From Sporosarcina sp. BP05 (GTDB lineage Bacteria; Bacillota; Bacilli; Bacillales_A; Planococcaceae): a stretch of DNA of 64,000 nucleotides. The notes under the pieces were generated by a model. It saw only the letters and a program-made list of their open reading frames with translations. It did no database searches and had not been told where the DNA came from. The stretch is taken from positions 62,001-126,000 of the forward strand of contig NZ_JACFTD010000007.1 in the NCBI RefSeq assembly GCF_014282005.1, read 5' to 3'. This document shows, piece by piece, positions 35,051 through 46,492 of this stretch (the stretch's first letter is position 1; every line of letters begins with the position of its first letter). The position numbers and the translations under genes are program-made.

Positions 35051-38000
35051 CTAGAAGAGAGACAGCTGATTCGCATCAGGCATGCCTTCCAAACAACCTA
35101 ATGAGTCCATATACTCGACAATCGTCTTCGAAACTCGACCGCGCTGTTGGAAGTCTTCTTTCGAAAGAAACTCTCCGTCTTTCCTTGCTTCAACAATTGA
35201 ATTCGCAACGTTCGTCCCAAGAGATGGAACTGAATTGAATGGCGGAATCAGTGCATTGCCTTCAATAAGGAATGTTGTTGCGTCGGATTTATACAAATCT
35301 GGTCTTTCCAATGAAATACCTCGTTCCCACATTTCCAGCGCAATTTCAAGTACGGTGAGCAAGCTCTTTTCTTTCGGCGTTGCATCCAGCCCTTTTGCAT
35401 TAATTTCTTTAACTTGCGCCCGGATCGACGCCGATCCCTTCGTCATGGTCAGTAGATCAAAGTCCGTTGCCCGTATTGTGAAGTATGTTGCATAGTACAA
35501 AATTGGGTGATGCACTTTGAAGTAGGCGATGCGCAGCGCCATCAATACATAGGCAGCTGCGTGCGCTTTCGGGAACATGTATTTAATCTTTTTACACGAT
35601 TCGATATACCAGTTAGGCACGCTTTGAGCTTTCATTTCCGCTTCAAACTCCGGTGTCAATCCACGGCCTTTACGGACAAATTCCATAATCTGAAATGCCA
35701 TCGACGGATCTAATCCTTGATAGATTAAATACACCATAATATCATCACGACAACCGATAACATCTTTCAGTTCACATGTTTTGTTTTGGATCAATTCCTG
35801 TGCATTGCCGAGCCAAACGTCCGTACCATGAGATAATCCGGAAATTTGAATTAGTTCCGAAAACGTCGACGGCTTCGTCTCTTCAAGCATCTGCCGAACG
35901 AATCTTGTCCCAAACTCAGGTACACCGAGCGTCCCCGTCTTACAACCGATTTGCTCCGGGGTGACCCCGAGCGAAGTTGTACCGCTGAATAATTCCATAA
36001 CCCCTTTATCATCTGGTGGAATCGTCAGTGGATCAATTCCCGATAAATCCTGCAACATTTTAATCATCGTCGGATCATCATGACCGAGAATATCGAGTTT
36101 CAACAAGTTATTGTCAATGGAATGGAAGTCAAAATGAGTCGTCTTCCAGCTCGAATTCAAATCATTCGCCGGAAATTGAATGGGTGTGAAATCGAATATA
36201 TCCATATCATCGGGAACAACGATTATTCCGCCGGGATGCTGCCCTGTATTCCGTTTAACACCAGAACAGCCTTGTACAAGGCGATCAATTTCAGCGCCGC
36301 GGAAGTTCAAATTATTATCATTCATATAACCGCGTACATAGCCGTAAGCCGTCTTCTCAGCGACAGTCCCTATCGTCCCCGCACGGTAAACAAAATCTTC
36401 ACCGAACAGTTCCTTGGTATAATTATGGGCATGCGCTTGATAATCGCCACTGAAGTTAAGGTCAATATCCGGAACTTTATCCCCATTAAATCCAAGGAAA
36501 GTCTCAAACGGGATATCCTGACCATCCTTTTTGAAAGGTGTTTCGCATGTTGGGCACATTTTGTCTGGAAGATCGTAGCCAGAACTGACGGATCCATCAT
36601 CGAAAAACTCGGACTTCTTGCAGGTCGGGCAAATGTAATGTGGCGGCATCGGATTTACTTCAGTGATTTCCATCATTGTAGCGACAAGCGATGAGCCGAC
36701 CGACCCCCGAGACCCAACAAGATACCCCTCATCCAGCGATTTCTTCACAAGCTTGTGTGAGATGAGGTAGATAACCGCAAAGCCGTGGCCGATAATCGAT
36801 TTCAATTCTTTTTCAATACGCGCTTCGATGTTTTCCGGCAATTGCTCACCATATATTCCGTGTGCCATCGAATAAGTCAATTCACGTACTTCTTCGTCCG
36901 CACCTTCGATTGTCGGAGTATAAAGATCATCTTTGATTGGTTTTACGTTCCCTATTCTAGCTAAAATTGCATGCGGGTTATCTATAACTATTTCTTCCGC
37001 AACTTCTTGACCTAGAAACGCGAATTCCTCCAGCATTTCATCCGTCGTTCGGAATTGAACTGCCGGCAGAGAATGCCTGTTCATCGGATTGGCCCCACCT
37101 TGTGATCTGACAAGTACTTGGCGGAATACCGCATCCGTTTCATCAATGTAATGGACATTTCCTGTTGCACAAACCGGTAGACCAACCTTTTTCCCAAGCT
37201 TAATCAGTTTGCGCATAATGTCTTCCATATTCCACTCATCGCGAATCAATTCAAGTTCAAGCAGATGTGAATAAACCGGTTTCGGATGTACTTCCAAGTA
37301 ATCGTAAAACTTCGCAATCTCCTCTACCTCTTCCATCGGTTTCTGCATAAGCCCCTCGAACACTTCACCTTTATCACACCCAGAGCCGACAAGCAGCCCT
37401 TTGCGGTATTTAACAAGCAATGAACGTGGTATACGCGGAATACGATAAAAATAATTCATATGTGAGTAAGAAACGAGTTTAAACAAGTTTTTCAATCCTT
37501 CATCATCGACCGCTAAAAGTGTACAATGCGATGGGCGAGACCGTTTGTAGACGTCTCCTTCACCAATATGGCGGTTAAAGTCATCCAAGTATTCGATGCC
37601 TTTTCCTTCCGCATCTTTTAACAAACGAAGGAACAAATGCGCAGTCGCTTCAGTATCATAGATTGCTCGGTGAGCCTGAGTCAGTTCAATTCCGAACTTT
37701 TTCGCCAGCGTGCCTAGCCTGTGATTCCCCATTTCTGGATAAAGGAAGCGGGCCAATTCGAGCGTATCGATGACTGGATAGGCCGCGGCTTCCAAGTCCG
37801 CCTTTTTACATGCTTGATAAAAGAAGCCCATATCGAATTTCGCATTATGTGCCACAAGAATCGAATCGCCAATAAATTCGATGAAATCTTTCGTGACATC
37901 CTCGATTTCCGGTGCATCTTTCACCATATCATCGGTAATTCCCGTTAGCCTGGTCGTTGTAGAAGATAACGGATGATGCGGATTTGAGAACCTTTCGAAC

Positions 38001-39361
38001 GTCTCAATAATCTCACCATTTTTCACTCTGACCGCAGCCAGCTCGATGATTCTGTCATACACCGCTGAAAGCCCTGTCGTCTCAACGTCAAATACAACAA
38101 ATGAATCATTTTCCAGTTTTCTATGCTGTTCATCAAAAACGATTGGCACTCCGTCATCCACTAAATTTGCTTCTAGTCCAAAAATGACTTTCACACCATG
38201 TTTTTTCCCAGCGTTATATGCCTCTGGAAATGATTGAACGTTCGCGTGATCTGTAATTGCGATTGCGGGGTGTCCCCATTTCGCTGCTTGTTCAACAAGT
38301 GCAGATGCAGATACAACGGCATCCATCTGACTCATCGTCGTGTGTGCATGCAGTTCAATCCTTTTCCTGTCCTTCGGCGCCTTGTCGTGCCGGATAATAG
38401 GTGACACTTCCATAACGTCTTGGGCCATCATAATGAGATCGCGTACGAACGTATCATTTTGGATACCGCCGCGGGCTCGAATCCATGTCCCTTTTTTCAG
38501 CGCCTTCATCATTTCCGCATCTTCGTTATCACGCGAGAACATTTTAACAAGAATTGAATCCGTGTAATCTGTTACTTTAATCGTTAATAGTGAGCGTCCA
38601 CTCCGAAGTTCCCGAACATCCGTGTCAAATACATAACCTTCTATCGTCACGCGACGTTCTTCGTCCTGAATTTGCTGAATTTCGAGCATAGGCTCATCTG
38701 GTTTAATTGGCGTTCCGAGACGGAATGGTCCAGATACAGCGCCACTTTCTTTCTGGGACGTTTCCCTTAGTTTTAAATCCTCAAGCGCTTTTTTACCATA
38801 CGCTTCCTCTTCCGCTAGCCGTTGCGCCATAAACGCTTCACGGGCAGCTTCCGCCCCGCTATCTTCCTCTGCCAATTTGAAATCGACAACAGGCCGCGGA
38901 AAACCGAATGATGTATAAACATCCGTGATGAGTTCAGCATATTTGCCTTTCATCATTTGTAGTTCCAAATCACTTGTACAAGAAAGAGTCATTTTCCCAC
39001 CCGTCATGACAGGCTTTTGTCCACTAAGACGTTCCCTGATTGGCGGGGACATATCACTCAACTCTTCGATGATAAACGGCCAATAATCCGTTAGTAATTG
39101 CCCATCTACTTCCTGGTTTTTGGATGTAATATGAAGCTTCACCGTTGCAATGGCTGCAAATGTTTTATTCACACGTTGCGAAAATATTGTATACACATCT
39201 GCCGGTAATGGCTTTTCGAGCGTTAAATTAAATTGCCACACCCTCGATTTCCGATGAATGTTCACACGGTTAAGTTCCGCATGTTCAAAGTGAATGGCAT
39301 ATTGATCATCCGTCATCTCGATTTGCTGCAGCAAGATATATAATTTATTTATAGCGTCCAT
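35051..39361 (-). CDS. polC: DNA polymerase III alpha subunit, PolC type
   Basis: This is the main replicative polymerase of Firmicutes, 1436 residues long. In order: an N-terminal domain, an OB fold (about 235-320), a PHP domain ([14 protein letters not shown]) interrupted by a DEDDh proofreading exonuclease ([12 protein letters not shown], later [10 protein letters not shown] and [10 protein letters not shown]), the rest of PHP, and the polymerase with a zinc finger (CPTCKKSEF and CPTCETPF) and [10 protein letters not shown]. The start is ATG 39359-39361 with TTGGAG upstream. The frame stays open a further 73 codons, but only through a repeat element, so I reject the longer form. Confidence 0.96.
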   Translation of the reverse strand: MDAINKLYILLQQIEMTDDQYAIHFEHAELNRVNIHRKSRVWQFNLTLEKPLPADVYTIFSQRVNKTFAAIATVKLHITSKNQEVDGQLLTDYWPFIIEELSDMSPPIRERLSGQKPVMTGGKMTLSCTSDLELQMMKGKYAELITDVYTSFGFPRPVVDFKLAEEDSGAEAAREAFMAQRLAEEEAYGKKALEDLKLRETSQKESGAVSGPFRLGTPIKPDEPMLEIQQIQDEERRVTIEGYVFDTDVRELRSGRSLLTIKVTDYTDSILVKMFSRDNEDAEMMKALKKGTWIRARGGIQNDTFVRDLIMMAQDVMEVSPIIRHDKAPKDRKRIELHAHTTMSQMDAVVSASALVEQAAKWGHPAIAITDHANVQSFPEAYNAGKKHGVKVIFGLEANLVDDGVPIVFDEQHRKLENDSFVVFDVETTGLSAVYDRIIELAAVRVKNGEIIETFERFSNPHHPLSSTTTRLTGITDDMVKDAPEIEDVTKDFIEFIGDSILVAHNAKFDMGFFYQACKKADLEAAAYPVIDTLELARFLYPEMGNHRLGTLAKKFGIELTQAHRAIYDTEATAHLFLRLLKDAEGKGIEYLDDFNRHIGEGDVYKRSRPSHCTLLAVDDEGLKNLFKLVSYSHMNYFYRIPRIPRSLLVKYRKGLLVGSGCDKGEVFEGLMQKPMEEVEEIAKFYDYLEVHPKPVYSHLLELELIRDEWNMEDIMRKLIKLGKKVGLPVCATGNVHYIDETDAVFRQVLVRSQGGANPMNRHSLPAVQFRTTDEMLEEFAFLGQEVAEEIVIDNPHAILARIGNVKPIKDDLYTPTIEGADEEVRELTYSMAHGIYGEQLPENIEARIEKELKSIIGHGFAVIYLISHKLVKKSLDEGYLVGSRGSVGSSLVATMMEITEVNPMPPHYICPTCKKSEFFDDGSVSSGYDLPDKMCPTCETPFKKDGQDIPFETFLGFNGDKVPDIDLNFSGDYQAHAHNYTKELFGEDFVYRAGTIGTVAEKTAYGYVRGYMNDNNLNFRGAEIDRLVQGCSGVKRNTGQHPGGIIVVPDDMDIFDFTPIQFPANDLNSSWKTTHFDFHSIDNNLLKLDILGHDDPTMIKMLQDLSGIDPLTIPPDDKGVMELFSGTTSLGVTPEQIGCKTGTLGVPEFGTRFVRQMLEETKPSTFSELIQISGLSHGTDVWLGNAQELIQNKTCELKDVIGCRDDIMVYLIYQGLDPSMAFQIMEFVRKGRGLTPEFEAEMKAQSVPNWYIESCKKIKYMFPKAHAAAYVLMALRIAYFKVHHPILYYATYFTIRATDFDLLTMTKGSASIRAQVKEINAKGLDATPKEKSLLTVLEIALEMWERGISLERPDLYKSDATTFLIEGNALIPPFNSVPSLGTNVANSIVEARKDGEFLSKEDFQQRGRVSKTIVEYMDSLGCLEGMPDANQLSLF

Positions 39362-39390
39362 AAGTCTCTCCAATCCTTCATCAGCGAAAA

Positions 39391-39627
39391 ACGCAAGGCG
39401 CCAAAAGGAACGCAGCTTAAGTGCACCACTTCCTGTGGCAACAGCTGCATGACCTACATCCTGTAGGCCCGCGACAGGCATAAGTCTATCCAGGGGAAGG
39501 CAGTCTAAGAGCGCGACTTCCTGTCGCAACGACTGCATACCTGCATCCTTGCAGGTACGACGTGGCGCTCTTTGCCACATAGCTGGATTGCTTATGACCC
39601 GAGCGGCTGGCGCCTGGAGTTAGACAC
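39391..39627. repeat. GGA-hairpin repeat element between proS and polC (element A1)
   Basis: The ends, ACGCAAGGCGCC-AAAAGGAACGCAGCTTAAG and GAGCGGCTGGCGCCTGGAG-TAGACAC, match the element at 50787-50929. Inside, four hairpins (39426-39438, 39453-39467, 39513-39527, 39538-39557) present CAGGAAG, CAGGATG, CAGGAAG and CAAGGATG on the minus strand with GGA in the loop. On the minus strand the element ends in TTGCGTTTTTC, 30 bases before the polC ATG. There is no gene in 39362-39669. Confidence 0.75.
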
Positions 39628-39669
39628 TGTTCTAGGTCAAAAAACGTATTCTTTCTTATTCTTCCGAAA

Positions 39670-39705
39670 AAGAAGGGAAGTACCGACATGCGGCCTTCCC
39701 TTCTT
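39670..39705 (-). terminator. Intrinsic terminator after proS
   Basis: AAGAAGGGAAG and CTTCCCTTCTT form a perfect stem around a 14-base loop, followed on the minus strand by TTTCGG. It lies directly after the proS stop and separates it from polC. Confidence 0.88.
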
Positions 39706-39710
39706 GATAG

Positions 39711-41417
39711 TTATTCAGCTGTGAAAAATGCTTGTAACTTTTCAGTTAACTCTTCTTTTTGCCATTCAGCCGTTTCTCCGGTTTGTCTGAATTTAATTTC
39801 GACAATTCCTTCAGAAGCTTTTTTTCCGACTGTAATTCGAACTGGCAAGCCAATTAAATCCGAATCGGCGAATTTAACGCCTGCTCGTTCAGGACGGTCA
39901 TCATAGAGTACATCGTATCTATACGATTTTAGAACACTATATAATTCTTCAGCCAATTCTTTTTGACTTTCATCCTTAAGATTAACAGCAATAAGATGGA
40001 CATCAAATGGTGCAATCTTCTTCGGCCATTTCAAGCCGTACTCATCGTTGAACTGTTCTGCGACAGCTGCAAGTATACGTGAAACGCCAATGCCATAACA
40101 GCCCATGATGTATGGTTTCGATCTGCCATTTTCATCAAGGAATGTTCCGCCCATTGGTTCACTATACGTCGTACCTAATTTGAATACATGTCCAAGTTCA
40201 ATGCCTCTAGCGAACTTAATCGTACCGTTGCCATCCGGAGATGCGTCTCCTTCAATGATGAATCGAAGATCTTCATAACGATCCACAGCAAAATCACGTT
40301 CTGGATTGACATTCGTCAAATGGAAACCATCTTCATTCGCTCCGCATACACCGTTTACGATTGAAGCGATTGAGTGGTCTGCAATTACTTTGAGATCCAG
40401 AGGAAGTTTAACAGGCCCAATTGAACCAACCCCACAAGACAGAAGCGCAGTAACATCAACTTCAGCAGCGAATTCAACTTCAGATGCCCCTAGTACATTT
40501 TTCAGTTTAATATCATTGATTTCATGGTCACCACGACAAAGCACTGCAATTAGCTCGTCATCTGCTTTGAAGATTAGCGTCTTAATAAGACGAGTCGCAT
40601 CGACATTCAGGAATGAAGCGACTTCGCTGATTGTTTTTTGATCAGGCGTTGCGACTTTCTCAACTTCCTGTAACGCTTCATCCAGTTTTTCATAGTCCAC
40701 ATTCACTTCGGCCATTTCAATATTAGCAGCATATGACGAAGAGTCGCTATACGCGATTGTGTCTTCACCAATGTCAGATAGCGCCATGAATTCATGCGTA
40801 TCTGTACCACCGATTGAACCACCATCTGCCATAACCGCACGGAAATCAAGTCCAAGTCTCGTAAAGATATTCGAATAGGCTTGCATCATTTCCTGGTATT
40901 TCTCATCAAGGCTTTCTTCCGTCGCATGGAATGAATACGCGTCTTTCATGATGAATTCGCGTCCTCGAAGAAGTCCGAAACGTGGACGCTGTTCATCCCT
41001 GAATTTGGTCTGGATTTGGTACATCGTCAACGGTAACTTCTTATACGATTTAACTTCATCACGGACAAGTGAAGTGATTACTTCTTCATGAGTCGCACCA
41101 AGAGCGAATTCCCTTTTATGCCTATCAGTCATTCTGAATAGCTCAGGACCATACGAGTACCATCTTCCGGTTTCCTGCCATAGTTCTGCTTGTTGCATAG
41201 CAGGCATAAATACCTCTACCGCTTCGATTGCTTCCATTTCTTCACGGATAATTGTCTCGACTTTTTGAAGTACTTTTTTTCCTAAAGGTAGGAATGAATA
41301 AATTCCGCTTGTATTTTGTCGGATAAAACCTGCGCGCAAAAGTAATTGATGTGATTTTACATCGGCATCAGAAGGTACTTCACGCATTGTAGGTATGAAT
41401 GTTCGCGATTGTTTCAT
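39711..41417 (-). CDS. proS: Prolyl-tRNA synthetase (bacterial type, with editing domain)
   Basis: This class II synthetase of 568 residues has motif 1 near [20 protein letters not shown], motif 2 ([20 protein letters not shown]) and motif 3 ([13 protein letters not shown]). The insertion between motifs 2 and 3 (about 230-390) is the YbaK-like editing domain that clears alanyl-tRNA(Pro). The anticodon-binding domain closes the protein. It follows rseP after a 318-base gap filled by a tandem repeat. No T-box leader is apparent in that gap, so its regulation is unclear. Confidence 0.96.
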   Translation of the reverse strand: MKQSRTFIPTMREVPSDADVKSHQLLLRAGFIRQNTSGIYSFLPLGKKVLQKVETIIREEMEAIEAVEVFMPAMQQAELWQETGRWYSYGPELFRMTDRHKREFALGATHEEVITSLVRDEVKSYKKLPLTMYQIQTKFRDEQRPRFGLLRGREFIMKDAYSFHATEESLDEKYQEMMQAYSNIFTRLGLDFRAVMADGGSIGGTDTHEFMALSDIGEDTIAYSDSSSYAANIEMAEVNVDYEKLDEALQEVEKVATPDQKTISEVASFLNVDATRLIKTLIFKADDELIAVLCRGDHEINDIKLKNVLGASEVEFAAEVDVTALLSCGVGSIGPVKLPLDLKVIADHSIASIVNGVCGANEDGFHLTNVNPERDFAVDRYEDLRFIIEGDASPDGNGTIKFARGIELGHVFKLGTTYSEPMGGTFLDENGRSKPYIMGCYGIGVSRILAAVAEQFNDEYGLKWPKKIAPFDVHLIAVNLKDESQKELAEELYSVLKSYRYDVLYDDRPERAGVKFADSDLIGLPVRITVGKKASEGIVEIKFRQTGETAEWQKEELTEKLQAFFTAE

Positions 41418-41469
41418 CTATGTCCCCACCTTAAGTAATGTTTTTGGAAGTGTTGTTAAATTCTCTAGA

Positions 41470-41737
41470 CTAAACGGCGCCTTGCGCTTTTTTTGTCCAG
41501 ACTACAGACACCAGCCCCTCGAGCCGCTTCGGTCCTGGCGATAAAGGCAAAGAACGCCTTTACCGACAGGCTCTCCAGCGCTTGTCGGAGCTAAACGGCG
41601 CCTTGCGCTTTTCTTGTCCAGACTACAGACGCCAGCCCCTCGAGTCGCTTCGGTCCTGGCGATAAAGGCAAAGAACGCCTTTACCGACAGGCTCTCCAGC
41701 GCTTGTCGGAGCTAAACGGCGCCTTGCGCTTTTCTTT
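41470..41737. repeat. 121-bp tandem repeat between rseP and proS (2.2 units)
   Basis: Units 41470-41590 and 41591-41711 are nearly identical, and a partial third begins at 41712 and runs into the rseP stop. Each starts CTAAACGGCGCCTTGCGCTT and contains AAAGGC/GCCTTT and CCGACA/TGTCGG hairpins. On the other strand, the ends (GCGCAAGGCGCC and GAGGGGCTGGTGTCTG, AGTCTGGACA) resemble those of elements A1 and A2. The 41418-41469 stretch holds nothing I recognise. Confidence 0.88.
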
Positions 41738-42998
41738 AAGAAAAGAAAAAGCGTTGTATATCATTCCAGGTTACAACAAGCATTAGCAACATCAGCAGAA
41801 CAATTCCAACAAAATGGACCATTCCTTCTTTCTGCTTGTCAACTGGCTTACCTCGAATTGCTTCAAACAAGAAGAACAATAGCCTTCCGCCGTCAAGTGC
41901 TGGTAATGGCAACAAGTTCATAATCCCCAGGTTAATGCTTAAAATTGCAGCCCAGTTCATGAGACTATATATACCGCTCTTTGCCATCTCCCCAGTAGCT
42001 TGGTAAATACCTACCGGACCTGATAAGGCGTCGAATGACAATTGACCCGTTACGAGCATCCCAAGTAATTCGGCAATTCTTTTAAACCATACAATTGTTT
42101 CTTCCGCCCCATACTGAACTGCTTTTAAGGGACCTTTCACTACTGGGCTTGTATATTTCACGCCAATCTGACCGTATTCTGTCCCTTTTTCTTCGAGTGT
42201 CTTTGGTACAACATCCATTATCACTGAATCACCGTTACGATCCACTTCGAGTTGGAGCAATACACCGGGACTGTTTTGAATGATTGTAGCAAACTCCTGC
42301 CAAGTGCTGATGGGTTTACCATCGACCCCTGTAACGTAGTCTCCATCTTTCATCCCTGCAACCTGTGCTGGATCACCGCTTACTACGCTCGTAATAATCG
42401 GTTCATACGTCGGAACACCTTGTAACAATCCAATCGCAAGAAATATGAAAAACGCCAGGATAAAGTTAAATAATGGACCTGCAAAGATAGCCATTGCTCG
42501 ACTGCCTAGAGATTTCGATTCGAATTGGCGATCATACGGAGCAATAAGCGTTTTCTGCCCCTTCTCATAGATAACCGCTTGTCTAGATATGTTGTAACGG
42601 ACAAGCTGCCCCTCTTCATCATAACCTTCGATAAACAATTCCTTTTCCAAATCAGATGATTCTGTTTCAAGGAACAGAACGTCAGGATTCGCAACATTGC
42701 GGTTCAAATAAATTTTTTCAACTTCATTTGCAGTATTAATCAATAGACCTACACGATAACCAGCCAGTAATTCAACCGTATCAAAGTCTTCCCCTGCCAT
42801 CCGAACATAACCACCAAGCGGCAGAAGTCGAACTGTATATAACGTTTCACCTTTTTGAATACCAATAATTTTAGGCCCAAATCCAATTGCGAATTCACGC
42901 ACCATAATTCCAGCCTTTTTCGCAAACAAGAAATGTCCTAGTTCATGAAAAAAGACCAACGTACCGAATACGATTATAAACGAAATAACGGTTTCCAT
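41736..42998 (-). CDS. rseP: Site-2 zinc metalloprotease RseP/RasP
   Basis: This intramembrane protease of 420 residues cleaves anti-sigma factors and signal-peptide remnants. The HExxH motif is HELGH at residues 18-22 in the first membrane helix. A PDZ domain lies around 195-275 (VSGDPAQVAGMKDGDYVTGV), and the second metal-binding motif is LPLPALDGGRLLF near the C-terminus. In B. subtilis RasP controls sigma-W and affects FtsL and competence. It follows dxr, as in other Firmicutes. The stop overlaps the start of the 121-bp repeat. Confidence 0.95.
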   Translation of the reverse strand: METVISFIIVFGTLVFFHELGHFLFAKKAGIMVREFAIGFGPKIIGIQKGETLYTVRLLPLGGYVRMAGEDFDTVELLAGYRVGLLINTANEVEKIYLNRNVANPDVLFLETESSDLEKELFIEGYDEEGQLVRYNISRQAVIYEKGQKTLIAPYDRQFESKSLGSRAMAIFAGPLFNFILAFFIFLAIGLLQGVPTYEPIITSVVSGDPAQVAGMKDGDYVTGVDGKPISTWQEFATIIQNSPGVLLQLEVDRNGDSVIMDVVPKTLEEKGTEYGQIGVKYTSPVVKGPLKAVQYGAEETIVWFKRIAELLGMLVTGQLSFDALSGPVGIYQATGEMAKSGIYSLMNWAAILSINLGIMNLLPLPALDGGRLLFFLFEAIRGKPVDKQKEGMVHFVGIVLLMLLMLVVTWNDIQRFFFS

Positions 42999-43041
42999 GA
43001 AAAACCACCTTCACTGACCTCTTAGGCCGTTTCTAAAAAAC

Positions 43042-44190
43042 TCATTCTACCATAGCATACACCATTTTTCGAGTAAGCGAATCTGTTTCCAAAATCGCTT
43101 CAAGATTCGGAGTTGAAATTGTTCGATGCGCCTCCATTACCCGTTCAATGATATCTTCAATTTGTACAAATTGGATGCGCCCATTCATAAACAACGCTAC
43201 AGCCACTTCATTTGCGGCATTCATAGCAGCTGGCATTGTACCACCTTCTCTACCTGCAGCATATGCAAGTCCCAGCGCCTTAAAGCGAACAAGATCCATT
43301 TTCTCGAAATGCAACATTCCAATTTCTTCAAGTCGAAGCGGTTTCGCGTTTTGCATTGGAATCCGATCAGGATAGGTCAAAGCGTATTGGATTGGCACCC
43401 GCATATCAGGTGAACCCAGTTGTGCCATGACACTAGTGTCTTCGAACTCAATCATCGAATGGATGATACTTTCTTCGTGAAGCAAGCAATCGATTTTATC
43501 ATAAGGCATTCCAAAAAGATGATGCGCCTCAATCACTTCGAGTCCCTTGTTTAACATTGTCGCCGAGTCGATTGTTAATTTATTGCCCATCGACCAATTA
43601 GGATGCGCGAGAGCCTGTTCGAGCGTCACGTTGGAAAGTTCTGCTCGGGTAAGATCCCTGAAACTTCCGCCTGAAGCGGTCAAAATAAGTCTGGAAATAC
43701 GTTTCGGATCTTCTCCGTTCAACGCTTGGAAAAGTGCTGAATGCTCACTGTCCACAGGTAAAATCGATACACCGTATTTACGGGCTTCACTCATGACGAT
43801 ATCCCCTGCTGCGACAAGTGTCTCCTTATTGGCAATTGCGATTGTTATCCCTGCGCGGATTGCTTCCAGTGTTGGTTTAAGTCCAACACTGCCGATGACT
43901 GCGTTAAGCAAAATATCAGCACCTGTGCGTGCCGCGACTTCAACAAGGCCCTCATCGCCATAAACAAATTCGATAGCCGGAAATTCCGTTTTCAGCATTT
44001 CGGCATCTTCACGTTTGATTACAGATACCATTCGCGGCTGATATGCGGAAGCAATTTTCCTTACACTATCGATATTCAAACCAGCCGAAAAAGATACGAG
44101 CTTAAATTTATCCGGGTTGGAACCAATGATGTCCAAAGTCTGTATACCGATTGAGCCTGTAGCCCCAAGTAGGCTTATTTTCTTTGTCAT
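43042..44190 (-). CDS. dxr: 1-deoxy-D-xylulose-5-phosphate reductoisomerase
   Basis: This is the second enzyme of the MEP isoprenoid pathway, NADPH- and metal-dependent. The 382 residues have the nucleotide motif [14 protein letters not shown] at about 9-22, [11 protein letters not shown], the metal and substrate site [23 protein letters not shown], and [20 protein letters not shown]. It lies between cdsA and rseP, so precursor supply (Dxr), chain elongation (UppS) and phospholipid activation (CdsA) are in one cluster. The sequence appears full length and unmutated. Confidence 0.96.
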   Translation of the reverse strand: MTKKISLLGATGSIGIQTLDIIGSNPDKFKLVSFSAGLNIDSVRKIASAYQPRMVSVIKREDAEMLKTEFPAIEFVYGDEGLVEVAARTGADILLNAVIGSVGLKPTLEAIRAGITIAIANKETLVAAGDIVMSEARKYGVSILPVDSEHSALFQALNGEDPKRISRLILTASGGSFRDLTRAELSNVTLEQALAHPNWSMGNKLTIDSATMLNKGLEVIEAHHLFGMPYDKIDCLLHEESIIHSMIEFEDTSVMAQLGSPDMRVPIQYALTYPDRIPMQNAKPLRLEEIGMLHFEKMDLVRFKALGLAYAAGREGGTMPAAMNAANEVAVALFMNGRIQFVQIEDIIERVMEAHRTISTPNLEAILETDSLTRKMVYAMVE

Positions 44191-44206
44191 GTAAACACCC
44201 TTTCTC

Positions 44207-45001
44207 TTATCCTACAAAGTGTAGGAAATGAAGTAATGGCAATACAAAAAGGAGACTATCGAACCTGTCTAGGATCCCACCATGGCCCGGCAGGAGCTTT
44301 CCTGAATCCTTAACTTCATAATGCCTTTTTAATGCCGATTCGACAAGATCGCCCAACTGCCCGACAATCGATGCAATAATCGTCACAACAATAAGTATGA
44401 TATATGTAGAAGCAATTGGGAAGATGATTTGGAAGATGCAAGCAAAAACAACTGCTGACATTACACCGCCTACAAAACCTTCGACTGTCTTATTTGGAGA
44501 TATTTCCGGCCACAGTTTGCGCTTGCCAATTTTCCTGCCTATGAAATAAGCACCAGAATCGGTCGTCCAGATTACCAGCAAAGCATACACGACGTATTCG
44601 ATTCCAAACAATCTCGTTTCAATCAAATAATAAAATCCGATTCCGACATACAATGCTGCCAAAACAGAAAAAGCGGCATGGTCGAACGTAAATCGATTTT
44701 TAACAACAACTGTATAAATCAATAGCATAAGGACAAGAGCGAATGTCATTTCTATTTTTGTATAACCAACCATTTCGTAGATGTTACCGCTCCACCTGGC
44801 AGGCATAAGTAAAATTGCAAGCGCTATCCATGTCAAAATACCTTCGATTGAAAATAGTTGGATGTCCCTCATTCGTAATAGTTCATATAACCCAATTGTT
44901 GCAATTGCATAAACTGCAATCGTGAAGGTCATCCCACCTATTACAACTAGCGGAACGAAAAAGATAAGCGCAACGATTGCCGTTAATATCCTTTGTTTCA
45001 A
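44207..45001 (-). CDS. cdsA: Phosphatidate cytidylyltransferase
   Basis: CdsA makes CDP-diacylglycerol from phosphatidate and CTP, the branch point of phospholipid synthesis and the substrate for PgsA. The 264-residue protein has about seven membrane helices and the C-terminal family signature, seen in [19 protein letters not shown] and later [20 protein letters not shown], then [13 protein letters not shown]. It overlaps the end of uppS by four bases and is followed by dxr after 16 bases, so the three are translationally linked. Confidence 0.94.
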   Translation of the reverse strand: MKQRILTAIVALIFFVPLVVIGGMTFTIAVYAIATIGLYELLRMRDIQLFSIEGILTWIALAILLMPARWSGNIYEMVGYTKIEMTFALVLMLLIYTVVVKNRFTFDHAAFSVLAALYVGIGFYYLIETRLFGIEYVVYALLVIWTTDSGAYFIGRKIGKRKLWPEISPNKTVEGFVGGVMSAVVFACIFQIIFPIASTYIILIVVTIIASIVGQLGDLVESALKRHYEVKDSGKLLPGHGGILDRFDSLLFVLPLLHFLHFVG

Positions 45002-45792
45002 ACGTCCCCATTCCCTTCTACACTTCCAAAACGTCTATTTCGCATTTGGAATTCTTCGATCGCATTCAGCATGCATATTTCATCAAAATCTGGCCACAAC
45101 ACGTCTGTGAAAGAAAACTCGGCATATGCGAGCTGCCACAGCATGAAATTGGACAACCTGACTTCACCGCTTGTGCGGATCAGTAAATCCGGTTCCGGTA
45201 AATGAGCGGTCATTAAATGAGATCCAATGAGTGACTCATTAATATCCTCAGGATTAATTGAACCGTCGGCTACCAGTGCTGCAATTTCTTTGACGGATTC
45301 GACAAGTTCTAGCCTACTACCGTAATTCATTGCAAAGTTCAATGTTAAACCGTCATTGTGCTTTGTTTCATCCATTGCTTTACTAATTGCTTTTTTCGTA
45401 TGATCTGGCAACATTTCAAAATTTCCAATCATTTCCACTTTTACATTCTGCTCGATTAGCTCGGGGAGATAAGTGCTAAGAAACTCTCCAGGAAGTTTCA
45501 TCAGGAAATCTATTTCGAGTTTCGGGCGTTTCCAATTTTCCGTAGAGAATGCGTAAAGTGTAAGCACTTTTACACCAAGATCATTTGCGATGCGCGTTAT
45601 TTTACGAACCTTTTTCATACCTTCATGGTGACCTGCTATTCTGGGTAAATTACGTTGTTTCGCCCATCTGCCGTTGCCGTCCATAATAATCGCCACATGA
45701 GCAGGGATATTCCTGCTTTTAGCAGTTGCAATTCGGTCCGTAATTGAACTAGCCGCCACCACAATTTTTTTCCCAAAAAGTTTTTCTAGCAT
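44998..45792 (-). CDS. uppS: Undecaprenyl diphosphate synthase
   Basis: This cis-prenyltransferase makes the C55 lipid carrier for cell-wall polymers. The 264-residue sequence has the catalytic motif IMDGNGRWA with Asp38, then [25 protein letters not shown] and the C-terminal [20 protein letters not shown] and WPDF. An N-terminal extension of about 28 residues before the core is normal in Bacillales. The ribosome site is GGAGG. A terminator after frr lies about 90 bases upstream, so it should have its own promoter, which I could not define. Confidence 0.95.
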   Translation of the reverse strand: MLEKLFGKKIVVAASSITDRIATAKSRNIPAHVAIIMDGNGRWAKQRNLPRIAGHHEGMKKVRKITRIANDLGVKVLTLYAFSTENWKRPKLEIDFLMKLPGEFLSTYLPELIEQNVKVEMIGNFEMLPDHTKKAISKAMDETKHNDGLTLNFAMNYGSRLELVESVKEIAALVADGSINPEDINESLIGSHLMTAHLPEPDLLIRTSGEVRLSNFMLWQLAYAEFSFTDVLWPDFDEICMLNAIEEFQMRNRRFGSVEGNGDV

Positions 45793-45881
45793 GTCGTTTC
45801 CTCCACTCAGCTACTATCAGAGCAAGTACATACTCTATCGTAACAAATTAGACGGTTAATTTCATTTTTAATTGCAGTTAA

Positions 45882-45912
45882 AAGAAAAAGACGTCCTGAA
45901 ATAAGGACGTCT
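45882..45912 (-). terminator. Intrinsic terminator after frr
   Basis: AGACGTCCT and AGGACGTCT form a perfect 9-bp stem, followed on the minus strand by TTTTCTTTT. It closes the rpsB-tsf-pyrH-frr unit. Confidence 0.93.
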
Positions 45913-45934
45913 CGAAATATAGAAAGTTCTTCTA

Positions 45935-46492
45935 TCAGATTTCCATTATTTCATTTTCTTTAACTTTTGCAATTTCATCGATTCTCACGATTTGCGAATC
46001 CGTCAACTTTTGGATTTCCTCACCATAGCGGCGTAGCTCATCCTCAGTAATATCGCTACTTTTTTCGAGTTTCTTGAAATCTTCATTCGCATCACGACGT
46101 ACATTGCGAATCCCAATTTTCGCTTCTTCTGCTTCTTTTTTCACAGATTTCACAAGCTCTTTACGACGATCTTCTGTCAATGCTGGAACAGCAAGGCGGA
46201 TGACGCTACCGTCATTCGAAGGTGTAATTCCGATATCCGATTTCATGATTGCCTTTTCAATATCGGCAAGTATTGTTTTGTCATATGGTTGAATGACAAG
46301 TAGACGCGCCTCAGGTACTGAAATACCAGCCATCTGTGATATCGGAGTAGGAGCGCCGTAATACTCAATAGTTAATCTGTCCAGCATTGCAGCACTTGCA
46401 CGTCCTGCACGAATAGACGCTAGTTCTCTCGTATATCCACCAATTGCTTTTTCCATACGATCTTTAGCTTGATCCATTACTTCGTTAGCCAT
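45935..46492 (-). CDS. frr: Ribosome recycling factor
   Basis: Frr splits post-termination ribosomes with EF-G. The 185-residue protein has the standard length and motifs: [20 protein letters not shown] near the start, [20 protein letters not shown], and the C-terminal coiled segment [20 protein letters not shown]. Its ATG overlaps the pyrH stop by one base, showing coupling in the rpsB-tsf-pyrH-frr order that is nearly universal in bacteria. Confidence 0.97.
   Translation of the reverse strand: MANEVMDQAKDRMEKAIGGYTRELASIRAGRASAAMLDRLTIEYYGAPTPISQMAGISVPEARLLVIQPYDKTILADIEKAIMKSDIGITPSNDGSVIRLAVPALTEDRRKELVKSVKKEAEEAKIGIRNVRRDANEDFKKLEKSSDITEDELRRYGEEIQKLTDSQIVRIDEIAKVKENEIMEI

Noticed and set aside
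39362..39580. 73-codon N-terminal extension of polC
   Set aside because: It is translated repeat sequence. The ATG at 39361 has a ribosome site and gives the normal PolC length.
41418..41735. T-box leader for proS
   Set aside because: The gap is filled by a 121-bp tandem repeat; I found no T-box sequence or specifier-like structure.
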